64,000 bases of DNA, taken from assembly GCA_963693285.1 (NCBI GenBank), contig OY848924.1, forward strand, positions 1,726,144-1,790,143, given 5' to 3'. Made by a program: the position numbers and the translations under genes. Positions within the stretch are counted from its first letter, which is position 1, and each line of letters starts with the position of its first letter. This stretch comes from Xestospongia muta (taxonomy: Eukaryota; Porifera; Demospongiae; Haplosclerida; Petrosiidae). This document shows, in pieces, positions 62,201-64,000 of this stretch. A model generated the notes under the pieces. That model was not told the DNA's origin and ran no database searches. It worked only from the letters and a program-made list of their open reading frames with translations.

Positions 62201-64000
62201 CTCATTGAAGTATATATAGTACACAATGAATATTGTATAGTGGCTTTATGGATTAAACTACTGGTATCTACACAAAATATTACAATGTCTTAGTATGTTA
62301 TTTATCAAAATTATTAGATGACAATGTCATCATAATTATCATGACATCATATCAGTATAGCTCTATAGGATTTTTATGACAATCAAAATATTACACTTCA
62401 CATAACACTGAGTATTATATGACTTATCATGAAAATATTATATTGTATTCACAAACTTGTGATTATCAAATTAATGACAACAAAACTATCTATTACTAGT
62501 TAACCATCATTTATTATTATAAGGTAATAACTTACTTCTTCATCCTGATAATTCACATTTGCCTTCTTTTGAATACTTTCTTTTACAATGTTTATTAGTC
62601 CTCTGCTTGCGGCTGCTAACATTATTTCATTCTAATAAATCATAACAAGTAAATACAAATAATATACATCATAATAAATACAACAGTATATACAAGTGTT
62701 GAGTTTAATTACATATAATTGTGACTAGTACAACAAACCACTAATTAATTTCCCAGTTCTTTATATACACATGTATTCTTCTAATAATTATTGTATAAAT
62801 GGTTGACACAAGTCTATCAGCTTTACTGAATATTTTGTCCTAAATCTCAAAGATGGCTACATATTATTCTAAATGTACATGTAATGATAGGATCTCTATT
62901 AAAATGAATATTGTGTCTGTTAGATGAACAGCTCCTGGTATTGATGTGGCATAAATTTTGGCTTCTAACAAGGTATATTATGTTAATAAGGTAACAAAGT
63001 ATGCTTACTGTTTACTCCAATACATCATTAAAGTTAGTAGCATTATAGCTATAATTTAAAATACAACACTTGTAATGATTGAATGTGGGTGTGGCTGCTA
63101 TGAAACATAGTTGTTTAGTCAATCTGTGATAATTTCTTTCATAATTGTAATATGAAGGCAATTATTAACACTGTATGCTGTACCTTAGTATTACATAATA
63201 TGCTTTAAACTAATGCTATAGTTAGTAGCTAGTAATAAGAAAGGTAGTATGGAGAAAACTAGACATAAACAATATATGTATTGATATGTGTATTAGGACT
63301 TGGTAATAACTAGGAGACATTTTCATGCAGTATACAAGTATGTACATGTACATGATATCAATATAACAAACAAGTATTCTAGTAATTATAAATATTAACC
63401 TCAACTACATACTATACTTATATATACTTACATAATCAGGAGTAGCTCCTGCATTTTCAAAAATATGTGCTATTGTGTCATGACCTTTGATGTAGGCATT
63501 AGTATGAGGTGTTGTATGAAGTGGTGTAAGTCCAGTCACATACTATATAATAAACAAAGACATTTTAATATATGATATAAATCCAATTACATATCTGCGT
63601 ATACACAATACAAACACAGCTAAAACAATTAATACTCACTAAATCTACATATTTTGATTTAATTACTAAGTTAGTAAACACAAATAATAACAGACTAAAT
63701 AATAAACTAATGAGATCTTACATTGGGATAATGACATTTGAAGTTTGCTCCATTCTGGAGTAATTGCTTCACATTTTCTACATTTCCATTTCTAGAAGAC
63801 TCCCAAAGTTCTCTGTCCTATATAATAATATAACAAGTCATTTTATTTAAAAATAGTAAATCATACAAATTAATAAAACTATAGAACTAGTCAAAGACAT
63901 AATACACAAAGTGACAATATTTTATGATAAATGATTTTTGATTATTGAATGTCACTCTCAAATAGTACTCTTATCACTTGTTGATCAATATTGATATAGA
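16061..64000 (-). CDS. Giant ankyrin-Roc-COR-Death-CARD gene (ROCO/DAPK-related), 5' end outside the window
   Basis: Thirty-one minus-strand exons from 63817 down to the TAG at 16061 join without phase conflict: 5,409 coding bases, 1,802 residues in the window. The order is 23 ankyrin exons (24 repeats counting the one opening the big exon), Roc GTPase and COR (18295-20385), four short exons including two linkers and the Death domain (17321-17635), two more linker exons, and a terminal CARD-like exon. DAPK1 has kinase-ankyrin-Roc-COR-Death; here no kinase is seen and a CARD-like domain is added. Expected role, inferred: a cytosolic sensor whose ankyrins bind a ligand and whose GTPase gates death-fold assembly. 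All ankyrin exons are symmetric phase 0, so any can be skipped or repeated without frame loss. It could instead be two or more genes; internal starts or terminators were not seen. Confidence 0.75.
16580..16622. mobile_element. 43-bp foldback element with 7-bp flanking repeat
   Basis: caggagc...gtcgcttcgcgac...gctcctg forms 20-bp arms with about four mismatches and is flanked on both sides by GTTGATG (16573-16579, 16623-16629). It is markedly GC-rich within an AT-rich intron of the ROCO gene. It looks like a minimal inserted foldback unit. Confidence 0.6.
16677..16746 (-). CDS. Linker exon, Glu/Ser-rich
   Basis: 70 bp, phase 0 to 1: QRSSQELSNEPKEETLSS, HSTHQ. GTAATG donor. Confidence 0.65.
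16902..16975 (-). CDS. Linker exon between Death and CARD-like domains
   Basis: 74 bp, phase 1 to 0: KPANESCTANTTEGYNTD, KLPMQHQ. GTATGA donor. Confidence 0.65.
17321..17635 (-). CDS. Death-domain exon
   Basis: 315 bp, phase 1 to 1. After a short lead (DVQPKRPEVLTQLV) the six-helix Death fold is recognisable: DTLWRNIGIGLGVSCNVL (helices 1-2), NLAKLDQIIQKWLDMNGQ (helices 3-4), VTWRTILDLLKGPLVNNK and ALAMKIYQSL (helices 5-6). The W-R-x-I-G...L-G-V and W-x-x-I/L-L-D motifs are typical. It is a homotypic interaction module for recruiting Death-domain partners, as in DAPK1. Because the exon is symmetric it could be skipped whole. Confidence 0.8.
17688..17747 (-). CDS. Linker exon
   Basis: 60 bp, phase 1 to 1: GNQESKECTFTDDFTHFP, KL. 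Strong GTAAGT donor. Confidence 0.65.
   Translation of the reverse strand, partial: VTKSQKNVHSLMILHIFLS
18058..18117 (-). CDS. Linker exon, Ser/Thr-rich
   Basis: 60 bp, phase 1 to 1: ESVTTNPNKQIQSSSTHD, IS. A symmetric phase-1 linker, possibly alternatively spliced. Confidence 0.65.
18167..18242 (-). CDS. Linker exon after COR
   Basis: 76 bp, phase 0 to 1: TTSSRPIREEEIQCLPED, AFFITKK. Donor GTAAAT. No domain. Confidence 0.7.
18295..20385 (-). CDS. Large exon: final ankyrin repeat, Roc GTPase and COR domain
   Basis: 697 codons, phase 0 at both ends (CTAG acceptor, GTAAG donor). Residues 1-55 form an ankyrin repeat (DGNTLLHSACLCGG, TIQYLLNDVKLNPLAVNN, IPLELIPP). Roc follows: P-loop GKANAGKSS at about residues 92-100, switch II DFAGH at 149-153, and a G4-like GSHID at 216-220 in place of N/TKxD, as in other animal ROCO proteins with THxD. 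COR spans about 275-600 (LTFLTILGEKGLVLFLGD; WLIIDKKDLLTEVNGVLF; MVEVTEHNRCVTILVS). Roc-COR modules bind GTP and dimerise through COR. The G4 variation may lower guanine specificity. The intact frame over 2 kb indicates selection. Confidence 0.9.
20731..20755. repeat. Perfect 11-bp inverted repeat
   Basis: acctgacatgt-tgc-acatgtcaggt in the intron upstream of the Roc-COR exon. It could be a protein-binding palindrome. Confidence 0.6.
23360..23665. promoter_or_regulatory. Cluster of X-box (RFX)-like motifs in unit R1
   Basis: GTTGCTATGGTAAC at 23538-23551 differs by one base from the palindromic X-box GTTGCCATGGTAAC bound by RFX factors. Looser versions (gttgctatggtgat, gtttctatggtgac, gttgctatagtaaa) follow every 25-40 bp. 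The motif recurs in other units at 26514-26527, 30967-30980, 33066-33079, 37744-37757 and 48795-48823 (two adjacent). Regulatory function is inference; it could be a decayed minisatellite. Confidence 0.35.
24523..24624 (-). CDS. ANK cassette exon 23 (102 bp), last before Roc-COR
   Basis: Phase 0: RGCTPAHLAAENGHADIV, KLLIEVGQADVNTIDN. A 4.1-kb intron separates it from the Roc-COR exon. Confidence 0.8.
25320..25421 (-). CDS. ANK cassette exon 22 (102 bp)
   Basis: Phase 0: LRRTPAHYAAEKGHADIV, KLLIEVGQADVNTIDK. Confidence 0.8.
27413..27514 (-). CDS. ANK cassette exon 21 (102 bp)
   Basis: Phase 0: NGNTPAHLAAEKGHADTV, KLLIEVGQADVNTIDN. NGNT is closest to the generic ankyrin consensus. Confidence 0.8.
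31872..31973 (-). CDS. ANK cassette exon 20 (102 bp)
   Basis: Phase 0: FGCTPAHYAAKNGHADIV, KLLIEVGQADVNTIDY. Confidence 0.8.
34048..34149 (-). CDS. ANK cassette exon 19 (102 bp)
   Basis: Phase 0: GRRTPAHLAAEKGHADTV, KLLIEVGQTDVNIKDL. Confidence 0.8.
38203..38304 (-). CDS. ANK cassette exon 18 (102 bp)
   Basis: Phase 0: RGCTPAHLAAENGHADIV, KLLIEVGQADVSTKDI. The only copy with S in DVN. Confidence 0.8.
39151..39252 (-). CDS. ANK cassette exon 17 (102 bp)
   Basis: Phase 0: LRRTPAHYAAEKGHADIV, KLLIEVGQADVNTIDK. Same protein sequence as 25320-25421. Confidence 0.8.
40323..40663. repeat. Three tandem copies of a 113-114 bp intron segment
   Basis: 'tagaatagc(c/t)ttgttaca' begins at 40323, 40436 and 40550, each followed by the same 100 bp. 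Sister units have one copy. Confidence 0.85.
40857..40958 (-). CDS. ANK cassette exon 16 (102 bp)
   Basis: Phase 0: RGRTPAHLAAENGHADIV, KLLIEVGQADVNTIDN. Acceptor TTCCTAG instead of TTTCTAG. Confidence 0.8.
41226..45745. repeat. Tandem unit R4 (1 cassette exon), truncated
   Basis: Same landmarks; exon 44607. The unit stops where the trio block (45.75-47.4 kb) begins. Confidence 0.75.
44607..44708 (-). CDS. ANK cassette exon 15 with altered donor
   Basis: Phase 0: FGRTPAHYAAKNGHADIV, KLLIEVGQADVNTIDK. Unlike its sisters the intron after it begins GTTAATGTCTGTTAGTC. The usual several hundred bases are deleted through an 'acctt' match shared by the donor region and a distal 'cagtaacctt'. A GT remains, so splicing may persist. 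Confidence 0.7.
46376..46480 (-). CDS. ANK exon 14, trio type c
   Basis: 105 bp, phase 0. DDLLLTSAENGDIHNVNV, ALASGANVNVHHCGLLK. Confidence 0.75.
46612..46710 (-). CDS. ANK exon 13, trio type b
   Basis: 99 bp, phase 0. WGNSPLHIAHWYDHNNIV, KLLCSFRGDMDQVRN. Confidence 0.75.
47289..47387 (-). CDS. ANK exon 12, trio type a
   Basis: 99 bp, phase 0; donor GTTTGT. YHRTSLHYASEKGHIEIV, QLLLTAKADPNICDK. Confidence 0.75.
50615..50716 (-). CDS. ANK cassette exon 11 (102 bp)
   Basis: Phase 0: YGRTPAHLAAENGHADIV, KLLIEVGQADVNTIHN. Confidence 0.8.
51791..51892 (-). CDS. ANK cassette exon 10 (102 bp)
   Basis: Phase 0: LRCTPAHYAAEKGHADIV, KLLIEVGQTDVNTKDI. One of two copies with T for A in the QAD position. 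Confidence 0.8.
52286..52384 (-). CDS. ANK exon 9, trio type a, divergent
   Basis: 99 bp, phase 0; donor GTTTGT. FHQSALHFASKARHIEII, QLLLTAKADPNICDK. Related to 60873-60971 and 47289-47387 but without the neighbouring type b and c exons; the usual GH is RH. Confidence 0.7.
54143..54244 (-). CDS. ANK cassette exon 8 (102 bp)
   Basis: Phase 0: IGCTPAHLAAEKGHADTV, KLLIEVGQADVNTINN. Differs from exon 7 at the first three and last residues and I to T in helix 2. Confidence 0.8.
55320..55421 (-). CDS. ANK cassette exon 7 (102 bp)
   Basis: Phase 0, 34 residues: RGRTPAHLAAEKGHADIV, KLLIEVGQADVNTKDI. GTAAGT donor, TTTCTAG acceptor. First, in transcription order, of 13 near-identical cassettes. Confidence 0.8.
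55463..56345. mobile_element. About 880-bp unclassified insertion with (CA)n tract
   Basis: All sister introns read straight from 'ttacaaaagaacataaacta' to 'ttagacagtaaactatatag'. Here the stretch from aggcactaaagtgccgaacc to cccacacacagtgaggttaa interrupts that sequence, so its limits are defined by comparison. It is GC-richer, holds a CA run (56244-56294) and a 94-codon minus-strand open frame (MDLERSNAFRKRLQALKR) of unknown nature. It may be a retroposon; no clear inverted ends. Confidence 0.6.
56244..56294. repeat. (CA)n microsatellite
   Basis: Roughly 50 bp of CA dinucleotides inside the insertion. Confidence 0.9.
57487..57591 (-). CDS. ANK exon 6, trio type c
   Basis: 105 bp, phase 0; donor GTTAGT. 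DDLLLTSAENGDMHNVNV, ALTSGANVNVYHGGLFK. Duplicate of 46376-46480. Confidence 0.75.
57770..57822. repeat. Subterminal inverted repeat of the hAT element
   Basis: The arms 57770-57792 and 57800-57822 (atattatac.tcacgtgatcaat) pair with one or two mismatches across a 7-bp loop. It may be a transposase-binding hairpin of the element. Confidence 0.75.
57840..59625 (+). pseudogene. hAT-family (ZBED-like) transposase, decayed
   Basis: Order of relics: a BED zinc-finger stretch (ESKASCLFCDCVVPRGG, then STSNLWQNLETKHP) near 57905-58010 broken by a stop; the RNase-H-like core, longest open piece 58255-58617 (SITTDIWSSVAQESYISL; HVVVRDNGSNFVAGL); 58636-58827 (LTARVHKLVANYN; KPTKWNITF); and the C-terminal dimerisation motif near 59500-59600 (APLASVASERLFSS). 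Several frameshifts and stops separate them, so it is inactive. Confidence 0.88.
59925..60023 (-). CDS. ANK exon 5, trio type b
   Basis: 99 bp, phase 0. RGNSPLHIGHWYHQNNIV, KLLCSFGGDMDQVRN. Duplicate of 46612-46710. Confidence 0.75.
60873..60971 (-). CDS. ANK exon 4, trio type a
   Basis: 99 bp, phase 0; donor GTTTGT. YHQTSLHYASSEGHIEIV, QLLLTAKADPNIYDK. Duplicate of 47289-47387. Confidence 0.75.
61000..62535. other. Intron with rearranged repeats
   Basis: Contains two related 150-200 bp segments ('ttgaaaagtagcc.agctttg' at about 61,253 and 61,993), the dead exon at 61857-61895 and AT-rich sequence. No intact exon seen. Confidence 0.5.
61857..61895 (-). pseudogene. Remnant of an ANK exon
   Basis: The 3' 39 bp of the 'LLLTAKADPNICDK' exon type survive (LTANSDPNICNK), with a former donor AC|CTT, but the 5' two thirds and acceptor are replaced by sequence similar to 61180 onward. 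A dead exon left by a deletion. Confidence 0.6.
62536..62631 (-). CDS. ANK exon 3 in window
   Basis: 96 bp, phase 0. NEIMLAAASRGLINIVKE then SIQKKANVNYQDEE; counterpart of exon 486-584. Confidence 0.75.
63432..63542 (-). CDS. ANK exon 2 in window
   Basis: 111 bp, phase 0. YVTGLTPLHTTPHTNAYI, KGHDTIAHIFENAGATPDY. TPLH and the GH-D-I-A-x-x-x-x-x-x-GA pattern mark the repeat. It is the intact counterpart of the split exons 1591-1653 and 1357-1473. Confidence 0.75.
63722..63817 (-). CDS. ANK exon 1 in window (N-terminal type)
   Basis: 96 bp, phase 0. DRELWESSRNGNVENVKQ then LLQNGANFKCHYPN. By comparison with the left paralogue, one short start exon should lie about 0.5 kb further right, outside the window. 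Confidence 0.75.

Overview
The window looks like nuclear DNA of an early-branching animal, most likely a demosponge (an Amphimedon-like genome is my guess). It is very AT-rich, genes are split by short GT-AG introns, and hAT-, MULE- and foldback-type DNA transposons are present. The dominant locus encodes ankyrin repeats joined to a Roc-COR GTPase, a Death domain and a CARD-like domain, an architecture related to DAPK/ROCO proteins. Species assignment is inference.

Layout. (1) 1-2,414, minus strand: first five exons of an ankyrin-repeat gene starting at 2,414 and running off the left edge. It is a paralogue of the gene whose early exons lie at 62.5-63.8 kb. One of its exons appears to have been split by a perfect palindrome. 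(2) 2.4-11.1 kb: sparse sequence with a doubtful minus-strand gene (4.3-5.0 kb), a 601-bp MULE-like element carrying a ZAD-like zinc-finger fragment (6.08-6.68 kb), a purine-rich low-complexity block (8.2-9.2 kb) and remnants of transposon-type proteins (10.2-11.1 kb). (3) 11.7-14.3 kb, plus strand: a lone geranylgeranyl-diphosphate-synthase-like exon followed by four exons encoding the C-terminal half of phosphopantothenate-cysteine ligase (PPCS). (4) 16,061-64,000, minus strand: one very large gene. Thirty-one exons assembled here join in frame with no phase conflict (5,409 coding bases, 1,802 residues plus stop). They are 23 small symmetric phase-0 ankyrin exons, one 2,091-bp Roc-COR exon, and seven small exons encoding linkers, Death domain and CARD-like domain. 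The 5' end lies beyond the right edge.

The 24-56 kb part is a tandem array of roughly 6-7 kb intron-plus-exon units, each supplying one to three nearly identical 102-bp ankyrin exons (13 in total). A second block with three different ankyrin exons is duplicated (46.4-47.4 and 57.5-61.0 kb); one copy took in a 2.19-kb degenerate hAT transposon, and the other preserves the empty site. The reading I favour is an innate-immune-type intracellular sensor. Its ligand-binding array grows by tandem duplication of exon-sized, phase-symmetric cassettes, and its ROCO GTPase and two death-fold domains signal through homotypic assembly. Function, splicing and expression are untested.
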